Numbered from the stretch's first letter, positions 12,056 to 23,869 are shown. The stretch: 64,000 bases of DNA from Chrysaora quinquecirrha (GCA_014526335.1 JACTAT010000038.1:971521-1035520), one strand, 5' to 3'. Numbers and translations are program-made. The notes: generated by a model from the sequence alone, not told the origin.

Positions 12056-13404
12056 TTAAGGAACAACGACGTTGTTATCAGTCTCGATATCTTGATGAAC
12101 AGGAACATCGATATCTATACCATAAAATAGGATGCTATCTTTAGAAAGCTCTGTGGAGGAAAAATTGAATGCCATGGAAGAATTCCAAAGTGCGATTGGC
12201 GTCATATATCTCATTGTCCTCAATTGACGTTGATTCCATTGTGTTTGCATTTCCCTGAGCAACTTATTAATCCTTGGAAGGAAATCAAAATGTAAAGCAT
12301 ACAGATCTATGTCACTGTAAGCATCAACCATTTCGTTTTGCTTCATAAATTTTAATAAGTCCTTGTAGTAAGAAATCACCACACGATTCACGTCTGACCA
12401 CAGCCTTTCTATTCGTTGGTTGTGAACAGTGCGACCACATATGAAACTGCCTCTGTTAAGACCCCGCTCTTGCAACATAAACCTTGCAACATCTACATTT
12501 TCAGCACCACTGTCTCCGCGAACCCTTTGAGGAAGACCAAAATCGTTTACCCCATTTATAAATAAACCAAGTGCTGTTGATGCCAAATTGTTTTGGGTAC
12601 ACTCCAAATAAATAATGCATCAGCTGTATCCGTCAATGCAACTGGGATGACAAAGCGCCATGAAATGATTTTATGATTCGAATCCATATGCCACAGTTTA
12701 TTTGCTGCTGAAACGTTGTAGGCTCTTCTCCGAATTGCTGTCCGGCGCCTAATTGCTCTTCCCACTGCGTCGTGTAAGGACAACCTTTCACAAACTCTTT
12801 GCCGTGGAACAAAAATTCCTCTTCCCAGAAGGCTTCCTTCAATCAATGTCTCCCCTACAAATGGTGTTACTCTAAGGATTTCCGATATATTATTATCTAG
12901 ATCTTCATCAGAAATATCAGTGAAATTTTCCAGCATGTTTAAGTCAGCCCTTCTTCTCAACAACGTGCGTTCTTGAATACCAAGACAGGAAGCTATTTGT
13001 CTCCAGTTCATACCAGCTTCTCTTAGACATTTGATTTGTTGCCTGGAAACTATATATTTTGGTCGACCACCAGCCGATACTCGTTCTATCTGTGCCCTAA
13101 TATTGTTTGTATCATCCCTCGCTATTCTGTTGTTAGCTGCGTTAACACTGTAAAGTAAATTGAATAGGCTCTCAAGGAGTTCCTGCACCATGTTTTGAAC
13201 TTCTTCAAAGCCATGCACATCGCTAATTGCAAGAGAAATGCCCATGAGTATACGAATTACATCTTCCAGCTTGCGGACAGAATATTCTAAAGAAAAATCG
13301 CTTGACGAACTATTAGTATTACTGTTTATAATGTTAACTAAGTTATCAATAGAGACCAGGAAAGCTTGAAGATCTTTTACAGACATATTTGATAAAGTGG
13401 CCAT
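12056..13404 (-). pseudogene. rve/DDE integrase-type transposase, copy 1 (one frameshift)
   Basis: This is the likely transposase, cutting and joining element ends through a DDE active site. Reading the minus strand from the ATG at 13404: a helical N-terminal region, then a helix-turn-helix (GRPKYIVSRQQIKCLREAG, WRQIASCLGIQERTLLRRR, about residues 112-155), then the catalytic core with [19 protein letters not shown] and [15 protein letters not shown] giving D, D and E. A frame change near 12600, at SVPKT/ECTQNN, separates 13404-12556 from 12607-12056; otherwise it is open. The fold is like retroviral/IS3 integrases; the eukaryotic IS3EU group is a candidate but was not tested. It converges with the HECT gene. 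Confidence 0.85.
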
Positions 13405-13516
13405 ATCAAAGAGGTATTAGCTCCAAGATCAATGAAGATTTCCAGCTGCCCATTGTAGTTATTGATTGATCACAGCACGAACAGTGCAAGGTAAAAAAAT
13501 CTATAATCGTAAGTAT

Positions 13517-14658
13517 ATTCTAAAATCGTAAATGCCATGGCAACCAATTTTGTGTTAGTTGCTCTGCCAAAGTTGGCAGTTGCACTCTCTTTTTCGCTTC
13601 TCTGCCCACCGTGGGGTAGGCGAGCCATCACCCTTTCCTTTTTTGTCAAGGCTTTTTGGAATGACTCCAATCTTTAGATGTTTTTTCTCATATCCTCTCA
13701 ATAATAAATTTATTTTCAATTTGTTTCTCGACACCGACTTCCATTTTCAATTTTCAATTCATTTCAACTTTAATTTCATCTTTGATTTTAATGTCAAGTT
13801 TTATTGCAGTTGAAGAATTTAGAATAATATTAAAATTTATTTTAAATTAATGATTTACAATCACTTTAATTAATATTAACATTAAGGCCAATACTCTTAG
13901 GTACCAAATAAACAGGGGTCCAAATTAATGGAAGGAGGGGGCAGTGGAAAATTTTTTCAAAAACTTAAAAAGCAGGGGGGTCCTTATAAGGTCTGGGGGT
14001 GGGGGAAAAACCTAAAATAATAAATGAGTGGGACGTTTATTTGGCATCTCAGAGTTTGAAGATGAATTATGAATTATGAATTATGAACATGATGATAAAG
14101 TTTGAGATTGACATTATTGCATATGGTGATAAACAACAACATTAACATTAATTGTAAGTTTCAATGTTATTTCAGATTTACATCAAGAATAAAATAAAGG
14201 TTCAGATTAAGACTGATTTGAAAATGAGCTTCAGCTTAAAAATTTAGAATAACTTTAAGTTTAAGTTCAAAAATGAAAGACTGATACTTAAACCAAGACT
14301 TACACAGAATAAGACTGATATTAAGATGGAATTCAACATTTACTAAAGCTAAGATTAACATTAAGATTAAGGGAAAGATTCAGATTAGAATTGAGAATCA
14401 GATTCTGATTAAGATTAAAATTTAGATTAAGATTAAGGTTAAGTTTCCAATTCAGGTAGAAGTTATTATTAAGATTCCATTTAAGGTGAAGACTAAGATT
14501 AAGACAAGACTAACGTTAAGATTACGATCAAGATTTAGATTAACAACAAATATAACCATCTCAATGCACAGTGCCTTTTAGGTGGAAGTTGTTATTGTCA
14601 GAGTTCATCAGAGGTGGTGGTCCTCATCAGGCAGTGGTCTTACACGGGCAAGGGCTAG
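13517..14658. mobile_element. Helitron-like non-autonomous repeat, copy A
   Basis: Starts with a block (TCTAAAATCGTAAATGCCAT and following GGCAACCAATTTTGTG) seen again at 14659 and 29835, holds a long run of degenerate GATTAAGATT units (about 14090-14560), and ends GGGCAAGGGCTAG with T following. The 3' CTAG fits the CTRR end of Helitrons. No helicase was seen. The end hairpin is weak, so the class is tentative. Confidence 0.5.
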
Positions 14659-15492
14659 TCTACTATACTAAAATGGTAATTTACATGGAAACCGATTTTG
14701 TGTTAGTCGCTCTGCCAAAGTCATAAGTGGTAAACTTTTCCTACTTTGTCATTGCTTGGTCAACCGTGGGGTAGGCGTGTCATCACCCTTTCATTTTTTG
14801 AAAACTTCTCTCACTTCTGGGGTAAGTGGGGCCAACCCTTCTTTGAAGTGCGTCATTGGTGCCTGTATGAACAATGTCACAACTGTTTTTATGAAGGGAT
14901 TATCAAAGTCCGAAGCCCGTTGGGAATAGCTCTGTTGGTAAGGGGTCCTTTTTCCTGATGTAGATTGTGGGAGGCAGGAGATCGATTCCACCTAGGAGAG
15001 AATCTTTTTCCATCAGAGTTTTTTATTTCTTTGGTTTTCATTGTGGTAATGGTTTTCAGAGGACAAGGAGACGTCTCAATCACCAAAAATTGCTTCGGAA
15101 TTATTTTGAAATTCGTTTGGCATTAATATTTTTCAATCAAAGTTCCTCGAACAAAGTCCATATTTACGTTAATATTCAGTCAACCAGGTTTGAATTGCGT
15201 TGTGCAAATTCTTCTAACCTTTCAATGGATACAAAATGCCATTACCAGATTTAAAAAGCTTATTCGGAAAGGCATTTCATTGCAAGAAAACAAACAAAAA
15301 CCCTTTTAAAGAGTTTTTGAAGACTGCATTTGAAAGCCAACAAAGCCCTTCCAAATGCCATCACGAAGTTTAAGCTGCCTTGATAGCAGTATCCGACTAT
15401 AACTGGAATGAGGAAGATGGACTACCACAAGACCAACAAACAGGATCATGCAGAAAACCCAAGTTCTACATTATCAGACGAAGAATGCCTTT
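14659..15492. mobile_element. Helitron-like non-autonomous repeat, copy B (3' end lost)
   Basis: Begins TCTACTATACTAAAATGG directly after the CTAG end of copy A. It matches 29840-30290 through GGGGTAGGC, TGCGTCATTGGTGCCTGT and a tRNA-like block. Similarity fades after about 15150, and the second HECT/integrase element starts at about 15493. Confidence 0.5.
14921..14996 (+). other. tRNA-like module inside the repeat
   Basis: A-box-like TAGCTCTGTTGGTAAGG and B-box-like GGAGATCGATTCC, about 35 bases apart, in the layout of a tRNA. No clean acceptor stem. The same position in the copy at 30065 is also tRNA-like. Confidence 0.5.
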
Positions 15493-15530
15493 ATGTCGTG
15501 CCATTCCCGTCAAAATGCCCTTTTATTTTT

Positions 15531-15690
15531 TATTGTCATTTATTTATTTTTTATGGTCATTTACTTATTTTTTATGGTCATTTACTTATTTTTTATGGTC
15601 ATTTACTTATTTTTCATGGTCATTTACTTATTTTTCATGGTCATTAACTTATTTTTGAGGTCATTTATTTTTGATGGTCATTTCCTTTTT
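15531..15690. repeat. 21-bp tandem array in the left terminal inverted repeat
   Basis: Units of the form TTTACTTATTTTTTATGGTC plus A, about seven, decaying toward the inside. The reverse-complement array lies at about 20978-21070. The three overlapping hydrophobic open frames across it are by-products of the repeat. Confidence 0.85.
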
Positions 15691-15821
15691 TTATATGGCA
15701 ATTAGCTTTCGATTAGAATTTCAAATTTCTGAATGAATTATAGTACATAGTTCAGCTGTAACGAGGACTGAAACATGGCGCATAACAGGCAGCCTAGGAG
15801 AGAGAGAGAAACTCAGCTGGT

Positions 15822-17319
15822 GTGCATGTATTTTCTCAAGGTGTTAGATTAATGTTAGCCGAAATATCAAACGGTATGGCTGACTTTGATGTGCAGCAGA
15901 CAATATGCAGAATGGAGGATGCGATACCCACATTAATTTTGTTGAAAATAAGCTTGGAGGGGTTGCCTGATGTTGCTCACAACATTGCAATTTTGAATGC
16001 ATTATTATCAGAACTAAGGAGCATGCATCAGTTCCTACATCAGGATATAGACTTGGACGACAGAAATCGGGAAAATGTGCTGAGATTTAGGTGTTTTTTG
16101 CCTCGCTAGATGGGCCAGGAAGGCCGACAATCACAGTTTCTCAAGAGCAAATCGAGTTCCTCAAAAATATGCACTTTTCTTGGACGAAAATTGCTCAGCT
16201 GCTAGGAATTAGTGAAAGCACTCTGCGAAGAAGAAGGGAATTTTTTGATATAGAAGATGAAAGACAGCAGAGAGATGCCATATCAGATAAGAGAAATACC
16301 CCAAAACTCCAAATGAATTGAAATACAATAAAACAGCAAATGCGCTTGAATAGAAATTCTCATGATTTTTTCTATCTTCTTAGATGAACGATTGATTCAA
16401 GTAATTCAAGAAATCCGGAGCCTGACTCCAAACATAGGCCAAAGGCAACTAATGGGTGCTTTACGATATTGTGGCTTTAGTTTAGCTTTAGGACCCTGTG
16501 GGAACAGCACTTTGCTTGCGAGGCCAGATCTACAGAAGGAAGTATTCTGTTCCTGCACCAAATTCTCTATGGCACATCGATGAAAACCATAAACTTGTGC
16601 GCTATCGTCTAGTTATTCACTGCTGTATCGACGGTTATTGTTGCTTACTTGTATATGTTCATTGTGCAAATAACAATCACGCTGAAACAGTAGTTGAACA
16701 GTTTGTTCAGGGTACAGAGCAGTATGGAACTCCTTCAAGAGTCAGAAGCGATCATGGATTGGAAAATGTGGGGGTAGCAAGATTTACGCTTGAAAATAGA
16801 GGAATAAACTGAGGAAGCCACATCACAGGGAGCTCCGTTCATAATTGTCGAGTTGAGAGAATTCATAGGGATGTATACACTGTATTGTTGTGCTTTTACG
16901 CATCCCAGTTGCATGAAATGGAAGAGCAAGGCATACTAGATCCTCTGAACAAAGCGCACTTATTCTGCTTGCATTTTGTTTTCATAACTCGCATTCAAAG
17001 ATCTTTGAAAGAATTTGTAGAATAATGGAACAGTCATCCCTTGTCATCAGCCAACAATCTCTCTCCCATGCAATTATTCACATTCAAGGTTATCAAAAAT
17101 TCCAATAGCGGGTTACAAGGCTTGCCTTATGAGTAAGGAGACTTGTTCGGAATAGATCCAGAAAGACCATTTCCATTGGAAGAAGACTACCAAGTTCATG
17201 TTCCCGATATCGATCTCCTTATAAATGAAGTGCAACTAGATCGTCTGATACAAAGATGTCAAGCCCTAGATGAAACTGATGCTACCTATGGATATTTGGC
17301 ATATTTAACAGCACTTTAA
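15822..17319 (+). pseudogene. rve/DDE integrase-type transposase, copy 2 (broken)
   Basis: Same family as the gene at 12056-13404 but clearly divergent. After a helical N-terminal part come the helix-turn-helix (GRPTITVSQEQIEFLKN, SWTKIAQLLGISESTLRRRR, about 16118-16240) and the core: SLWHIDENHKLVRYR (about 16567), SRVRSDHGLENV (16736-16772) and VHNCRVERIHRDVY (about 16838-16880), which give D, D and E. The C-terminal end is VHVPDIDLLINEVQLD to YLAYLTAL. Frame changes near 16090, 16350 and 16520 and stops after ENRGIN and KEFVE show decay. It points toward the HECT gene on the other strand. Confidence 0.85.
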
Positions 17320-18281
17320 ATTGTCCTAATAACAAAAATATAACACACTCTTTGTAGTTCATGATCTAGATATACGTACTCTTTGCAGTTAATGCATTAG
17401 TTTGAAGACACTTTTTTCAGATGCCAGGTTTTCGATTCAATGACATCAAATTCACGTTCTCGATCCTAGGTTTACGATTCCGGATTGTCGATGCCGATAT
17501 TCAATTCCGGTTTTTCAATTCCAGAATCCGGATCTTCGTTTCTGGATTCAGGATTTTGAGGAAAGCAATTCGAGTAGTTATGCCGCTTCTTGTTTTGCAA
17601 AATCAATAACATAACGCAAAACATTCTTAGTTAACACACTAAGCTCCCTACCAGCAAGCTATTACACAAAAGAAAACCAAGGGTTGAGTGAAAACATTAC
17701 ATTACGAAACACGGTTTAAAGCCCTAGCCAAACGTTTCCAATAATTTTTCCTAACATTATTCAACATTGTTGGGTGTTGACTGGAGAAATGCAGGAAGCG
17801 TCTGGCCAGGGCTTTAAAGGTTGCTTGAACAACATACTTGGTTATTGCATAACGAAGTATGAAGATATGTACTTCCAACTTTTGTAAGCATACTCTTCTT
17901 TTCTATGAATACACGCTTTATTGTATAAGAAGAGAGTTTCTATTAAAAATGTTAAGTGTAAGACGTAATTATGAATAATAGTCAGGCGCAAACATCAGGG
18001 AAATATTTTCTGTCCTTCAGGGTTTATATCACGGTTTTTAAGACAATTAAGCTTTTGTGAAATAATCCAGAAAGAAAGGCAAAAGTACAGAAAATGAACA
18101 GCAAATAAGACATTTGACTATATTTCTTTTTGTCTAAATGTTTAAGAATGTGGAAGCTAAAAGGCACGATAATATGGTATTCTTTTAAAAAAGCATGCAA
18201 CTTTGCATCTAACAGCTGAATAAATAGCCAAATAACAGAACATAGCAAATTGAAATAAATAGCTGACTAACAGAAGATAAC
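17320..18281. other. Space between convergent integrase and HECT genes, copy 2
   Basis: AT-rich, with a GATTCCGGATT-like degenerate repeat at 17440-17560. No coding signal was seen. Confidence 0.5.
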
Positions 18282-20777
18282 TAACTGGTACGTTTAAAAT
18301 GAGGAATATAAAAAGCATCTCGTACTATGTCCATGCCCCAGCTTTCAACGTTGAATATATTTGTGAATTCTTCTCTGAATTCAACAAAACTAGAGTAAGT
18401 AGATGGTAGCTCTGAGATGCAACTGCATGTGTTGGCTACTGGACGTCTACCAGCCCTTGGTGTGTGAATAAATGTGACTTTGATTTCTTCTCCAAGGAGA
18501 ATGTCAGCACCTGTGCAAAGCGCAGAAACTTGCCCAATGTGGCATCATCCATCCCTTTAACAAACCTTTTTAGATAGGCAAACACCTCTGCCTGTGCTGG
18601 TACACTTACATCAGCTGTAAGCATTTCCACCACCTTTTTTGAAGATGGCTTCATCTTATCATATAAACCCCTGAGAGATCCCATGCTTCCTATAGCAGTA
18701 AGCAATCGATTCTTTATTGCTTGCCAGCATTTAGCAATGTATTGAGGCTTCTGAATTAGCTCCTTGTGCCCAATCTCAACCAAGATATTACTTAGGTTTT
18801 CAATTGTGACAAGTCGCTTGCATTCAAATGTGGAAAAGAAATCCATGGTATCTTCGTCCTCCAAAGATGCTTTACCTTCTTTGAGGCTTTGGACAAGATT
18901 GGATTCAGAATGTGACAAGAAACAAGAAAATCTTGAATGAATCAAAGATTAAATCATCTGTAACTGCACCCTCCCCAAGCAGAAAAACGGACATGAAGAC
19001 CTAACGTAGTTTCAAAGGCCAATAGTTCTCTGGCAGATAACCTTTCAGAAGAATTCTTCCAAGAGATGCCCATTTGGCCAGATTCATTTCATGCCGGATG
19101 AAAGGTACACTTGCTGATTCACCAACCATCAATGATTCATAAGCATCTTTCCAAAACAATGAAAAAGCCTCCTGAACAACACCTGTTCCAACACCTCTTT
19201 CCTCTTTTCCATATTGATTGATAAACGTGACAACTAGTCACCTTCTGATTATTGAATCATCCTCAAACACTGTAAGCATATCTTGTCTGAAATGACTTCT
19301 TATTTTGACAAGTTTTGGCTCATACATAGTTGTCATAGCATCAGCGGCATCATCTGATGTTTCTATGCTAAGTTATGTGATGGAATCTTCAGAAGCATCT
19401 GTGGATAACAATGTAGTAAGTGGGTTTACAGATGACTGTGCAGCATTAAGAAAGGGTGGTGCTCCTGTGGGAAAGTAATTGAATTGAATGTCAGTTTAAT
19501 CGGCACTGGGTCCCATCGTATCAACAGAATGTGTAGATATGGTAGATGATACTTGCTGTGTGTAGGATGCTTGCTCATTCTGATGCTGCTCATTGTGTCT
19601 ATTTTGATGATGGTTGAAATTACTTCTTCTTGAAGGAGACAGTACCTGGTGGTCATCGTCTTTTGGTGTACTTGTGTTTTCACCAGAAGACATAAATTCA
19701 AATGCAGGATTCATAAAATCAGAATCAGAATCGCCATTTTCATCTACTTCTGGAAATAACTGTCGGACATAAACAGCACCTTTTCCAGACAACTTCAACA
19801 GCACTTCACCACTTATTTCAACACCAGATGCCATATTTGGAACAATAAGTGAGCCAAAACATAAATTTCATTTTAGTATAATTAATATGTCCATAGCTCA
19901 TAGTATGTAATGTGATACCACTGGAAGGCCCGATAAAGATGGTATGGACACAAAAGAGAGTTACAGATTAAAAGAATGTAAATAAAAAGGGCTGCAGAGT
20001 AACTATGATGGTTACCCATAGGTTCATAGCAAATAAGAGGTCCACATAAGCAGCATGGTGGTGAAAACAATAGGAGAGGAAAGAAAGGGGGCAGAGGACT
20101 CAAAATAAATACATTCATGGGGATTGTTTTTAATTACACATCAGTTGCTTTCCATTCTGAATCAACCAAACCAAATATCTTTTTAGAAAAAGTGCTTAAG
20201 GTTAGAAAATAAAAAATGATGCCTGGAACAGGTTGATATGTTGTCAAATACAGTTGTAATAGGATTGTTGTACTCTTTAGAATCTAGAAACAGAGATGCA
20301 TCTATTGCGAAATATTATTGTGTACAAGAATCTGATTGACAACGTGAGTCTGAATCTGAATCCCTAGACACGCAAGCAAGTTGGATGGTGTGGGCTTACA
20401 TTCACAAACTCAAATATTCTTCGTTCCACAGGCAAATGCTTTTCAATTTCGTAACGTAGCTCTGACGCTGTTCAAGATCCTTGGAAAGGAAATTCGTGTA
20501 TAACCCGAGCCTCTTGTTCAAGGACAACCCTTTCTTATGGGTTGGCACGTCCTCTGTACCATAAGGACATAAAACCAAGTCTTTGTACACAACATCCGAT
20601 ATAGGCCTTCCCTGCTTCCTTTTTTCTTTTCTCAGCAGGGCCAACAGGTGAAACTGAAATGCTTCTCTCTCTCTGCTGTGTCATTGCAGAGCCAAATGTT
20701 GGAAACAATCTGGCAAGTGACTGCGCCACAAACCTTTCTGGCACATTAGGCTGGATCCGGCGTGATGCAGCAGCCAT
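18282..20777 (-). pseudogene. HECT-like E3 ubiquitin ligase gene, copy 2 (several segments)
   Basis: Segments on the minus strand in order: 20777-20402 (MAAASRRIQPNVPERFVAQS, frameshift near 20620, then GRPISDVVYKDLVLCPYG), 19834-19496 (MASGVEISGEVLLKLSGKGA, Gln/His/Ser-rich linker), about 19330-19010 (HECT N-lobe, ERGVGTGVVQEAFSLFWKDA, one stop), and 18945-18282. The C-lobe keeps GMDDATLGKFLRF and, after a frameshift near 18500, RRPVANTCSCISELPSTYSS, where the NTC Cys is the expected ubiquitin-accepting residue. The gaps between segments may be introns. The family is more divergent than copy 1, but the layout with a convergent integrase is the same. Confidence 0.75.
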
Positions 20778-20977
20778 CTGTTCGATGTCTGAGTTAGATC
20801 ATGTATTGCTGCAAGCGCTCTGCCTGCTGGTTCTGTGAGCGACATGCCTCTCACGTGGAACTGCAGGCCGTTTCCCTTTCTCAGTGAGATTTGTGGAATT
20901 GCGAATATAATACTTTAATTGCCATACATAAAGAGTTCGTAAAAACCATACTGAAAAAAGACTAATTTAATAACCAT

Positions 20978-21091
20978 AAAAAATAAATGACCATGAAAAA
21001 TAAGTAAATGGCCATAAAAAATAAATAAATGAGCATAAAAATAAATAAATGACCATTAAAAATAAAAGGGCATTTTGACAGGAATGGCGCA
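20978..21091. repeat. Right terminal inverted repeat of the integrase/HECT element
   Basis: Reverse complement of 15498-15600: ATAAATGACCAT-type units followed by AAAGGGCATTTTGACAGGAA. Fewer units remain than on the left. Confidence 0.8.
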
Positions 21092-21120
21092 CCACATGCC
21101 CTTGATCTATGGCTATTACT

Positions 21121-21625
21121 AAAAGCAGGAACGGAGAATATCAGCGGGAACGAGCGGGAATCACCGGGAATGTGCGGGAACGCACGGGAACGAGCGGGAA
21201 CGGGCGGGAACGGGCGGAAATGAGCGGGAATGACCAGAAATCAGCGGGAACGAGCGGGAATGACCGGGAATCAGCGGGAACAAGCGGGAATCAGCGGGAA
21301 CGAGCGGGAATGACCGGGAATCAGCGGGAACGAGCGGGAATCAGCAGGAACGGGCGGGAACGAGCGGGAATGACCGGGAATCAGCGGGAACGGGCGGGAA
21401 CGAGTGGGAACGGGCGGGAACGAGTGGGAATCCGCGGGAACGAGCGGGAATGACCGGGAATCAGCGGGAATCAGCGGAAGTGGGCGGGAACGAGCGGGAA
21501 CGGGCGGGAACGAGTGGGAATCCGCGGGAACGAGCGGAATGACCGGGAATCAGCGGGAACGACCGGGAATCAGCGGGAGTGGGCGGGAACGAGCGGGAAT
21601 GACCGGGAATCAGCAGGAACGGAGG
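21121..21625. repeat. GCGGGAAYGA-type 10-bp tandem array, left arm
   Basis: About 50 decamers of the form GAGCGGGAAC, GACCGGGAAT, TCAGCGGGAA arranged in 20- and 30-bp higher-order units. The reverse-complement array is at 23483-23800. Long open frames rich in Gly, Arg and Glu (or Ser and Pro on the other side) come only from the repeat. Confidence 0.95.
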
Positions 21626-21768
21626 GTTCTAAGAGTCACAAAAGATCGAAAAATAAATATTAAATGACAATGATTTATAAGCTTAATGCCTGCCAAATCG
21701 AATCATCATTTTCAAATACTAATTAGGAAAAAAGAAGAAATTGAAAATATCACTAAATTTACTTTAAT

Positions 21769-23330
21769 AGTTGAATACTCCTAGCCAGGTAAACACCAGA
21801 GAAAACCAAGAGAACACTTTACGGTGATTTATAAAATACAAAATCAATCAATTATTGAAAGACTGGGTCCCCTCATTATATTGACCATTTGACATATCGT
21901 ATCATGTAGGTCATAAATCATCAGGGACGGTTGGAGGATTGCACCATGGCTCAGCATCTTCTGCACCTGAAAAGATCCTCAAAGCTAATCAGCATTAATG
22001 ACAATATTTGCAATAGGTTATTGTGTAAAGAATTGTGAAATTCCCGAACCACAGTACAGGCTGTAAGAACAAACTTACAACAAGAAAAAACCATACCAAA
22101 AAAGGACTTCGTGTTCCAGGGAAGGGAGGGAGGGGCAAAAAATCTTATGCTACCACCAAAGCGAACGAAACGCGCAACCCAACTGAGCAATATCTGCTCT
22201 TTTATACCTAGAAAGTCTCGTAGCCACGTGAAGGCGACGCATGAAATCTGCCATGAATGCGTCTCTTGAGAGCAGCATGCAAAATCCTCCGTATTACTAT
22301 TAACTTCGATAAAACTAGTTTTATCTATATTTAAAAATCACTCAAAAAAATCTCGTCCACTTTTTGAAAAAGGCTATTGTTATTTTGAAAATCCTTTAAT
22401 AATTTTCAGGAAATGCAATTGTTCTTTTGTGAAAATCCCAAAAATCTCGTCCAGTCATAAGGAAAGTTATTTGCCCCTCGGTGGAAAAATAAGGGAATGT
22501 GCAATTAGAGTACGAGTAGCGCAGGAATGACCTGTGTAATACAAGGGGGATTGCTGCAAAAAGGTGATTTTGTGATCATAGGAATGCAAAGTTGTGCCAA
22601 GTTTAGCGGAAGGAAGTATGAGAAGTTGAAAATGAATGAATGCATAGCCTAGCCTGAACCGAACCAAAATAAAAGGCCTATAATTACGATGTCTTCTTGT
22701 ACTAAAATAGGTACCAAACACATTCGTAGACTTCAAATTCTAAATTCTACAACATTTTACTGATTTTACGTTTCTGTACTGTTGTAATTCTTTCTTCAGG
22801 AACTGTAGTGTTCGAAAGCCCCCGAAACATATTCATAAAATCTTTTTTCAAATTCACAAAATTTGGGGATTTTTATTTAACATAAGAAACGCTACCAAAT
22901 GTTTCAAGAGCAAAGTTTCTTATAGAAAAAAAGAAAAAAAGTGTACTTTCTGCACAACAAACTCAAGAATGTTAAGTTAAACTACGTAATAAATTCCAAA
23001 TATTAAATTCAATTACGATCACGAATTGTCCTGAAATTTCCAAGAAGATTTTGTTTTCATTTTTCATTAGGTAAATAGGTATGTTTTTGTTCTCAAGTTG
23101 GAATATCTCTAATTGAGGCAAAAATCATGAATCAATTAAAACCTTTTTGTTGTGTCACAAGTTTACAGAAGTTAAAGTTACTCGGCTTCCCGCTGCTTCC
23201 GGTAGGCGAGTTTACTCCACTTCATTTACTCCACTTCAAGATCTCGTGTTTACGCACATGTAAACGTTTGTTATCAAAATATTGTTGTTTTCCAATCCTA
23301 AAATTTTTGCATTTTTGTTTTCGATTTTAA
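21769..23330. other. Interior of the Foldback-like element
   Basis: AT-rich, no recognisable transposase or domain. Short open frames on both strands are not convincing. Confidence 0.5.
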
Positions 23331-23823
23331 AATTTTAAAGTAAATTTAGTGATATTTTTAATTTCTTCTTTTTTCCTAATTAGTATTTGAAGATGACGAT
23401 TCGATTTGACAGGCATTAAGCTTATAAATCTTTGTCATTTAATATTTATTTTTCGATCTTCTGTGACTCTTAGAACCCTCCGTTCCCGCTGATTCCTGCC
23501 CGTTCCCGCTGATTCCCGGTGATTCCCGCTCCTTCCCACTCGTTCTCGCTTGTTCCCGCTGATTCCCGGTCATTCCCGCTCGTTCCCGGTCATTCCCGCT
23601 CGTTCCCGCCCATTCCAGCTGATTACCGGTCATTCCCACTCGTTCCCACTGATTCCCGGTCATTCCTGCTTGTTCCCGCTGATTCCCGCTCGTTCCTGCT
23701 GATTCCCGGTCATTCCCGCTCGTTCCCGCCAGTTCCCGCTGATTCCCGCTCGTTCCCGCACGTTCCCGGTGATTCCCGCCCGTTCTCGCTGATATTCCCC
23801 GTTCCTGCTTTTAGTAATAGGCT
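23331..23823. repeat. Right inverted arm of the Foldback-like element
   Basis: Reverse complement of the left arm, including the inner block TTCCTAATTAGTATTTGAAG, AAGCTTATAAATCTTTGTC and TAGAACCCTCCGTTCC and then about 32 decamers. It has fewer repeat units than the left arm. Confidence 0.9.
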
Positions 23824-23869
23824 TTGATCTATTATATTGCTACCTTTTCTATTATGGATCTTTAGGGGA

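Larger units (their letters stand above)
15493..21095. mobile_element. DNA transposon carrying integrase and HECT genes, copy 2
   Basis: Two convergent genes lie between inverted ends. The left end reads GTGCCATTCCCGTCAAAATG then CCCTTTTATTTTTTATTGTC and runs into a 21-bp tandem array; the right end is its reverse complement (20978-21091, AAAGGGCATTTTGACAGGAA then TGGCG). Possible target duplication: ATGCCTTT at 15485-15492 against ATGCCCTT at 21096-21103, seven of eight matching. Gene content matches the element at 9.0-13.4 kb in opposite orientation. Confidence 0.75.
21111..23823. mobile_element. Foldback-like element with tandem-repeat inverted arms and 9-bp target duplication
   Basis: Outer ends read GGCTATTACTAAAAGCAGGA on the left and AGCCTATTACTAAAAGCAGG on the right in reverse. 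TTGATCTAT stands at both borders (21102-21110 and 23824-23832), a 9-bp duplication. The arms (about 21111-21768 and 23331-23823) hold G/C-rich decamer repeats followed by a unique shared inner block. Interior has no transposase. Repeat-filled inverted arms with 9-bp duplications are known from Foldback, Rehavkus and some MULE-type elements. Confidence 0.85.

Noticed and set aside
12056..13404. Bacterial IS3 contamination
   Set aside because: The gene sits in AT-rich animal repeat DNA, has a second divergent copy nearby and is paired with a HECT gene, which is eukaryotic.
15380..15705. Three overlapping hydrophobic frames that look like membrane proteins
   Set aside because: Translation of the 21-bp terminal array in three frames.
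21109..21667. Gly/Arg/Glu-rich open frames and the Ser/Pro-rich frames at 23519-23827
   Set aside because: They arise from the decamer arrays in the Foldback-like arms and have no start context or domain.
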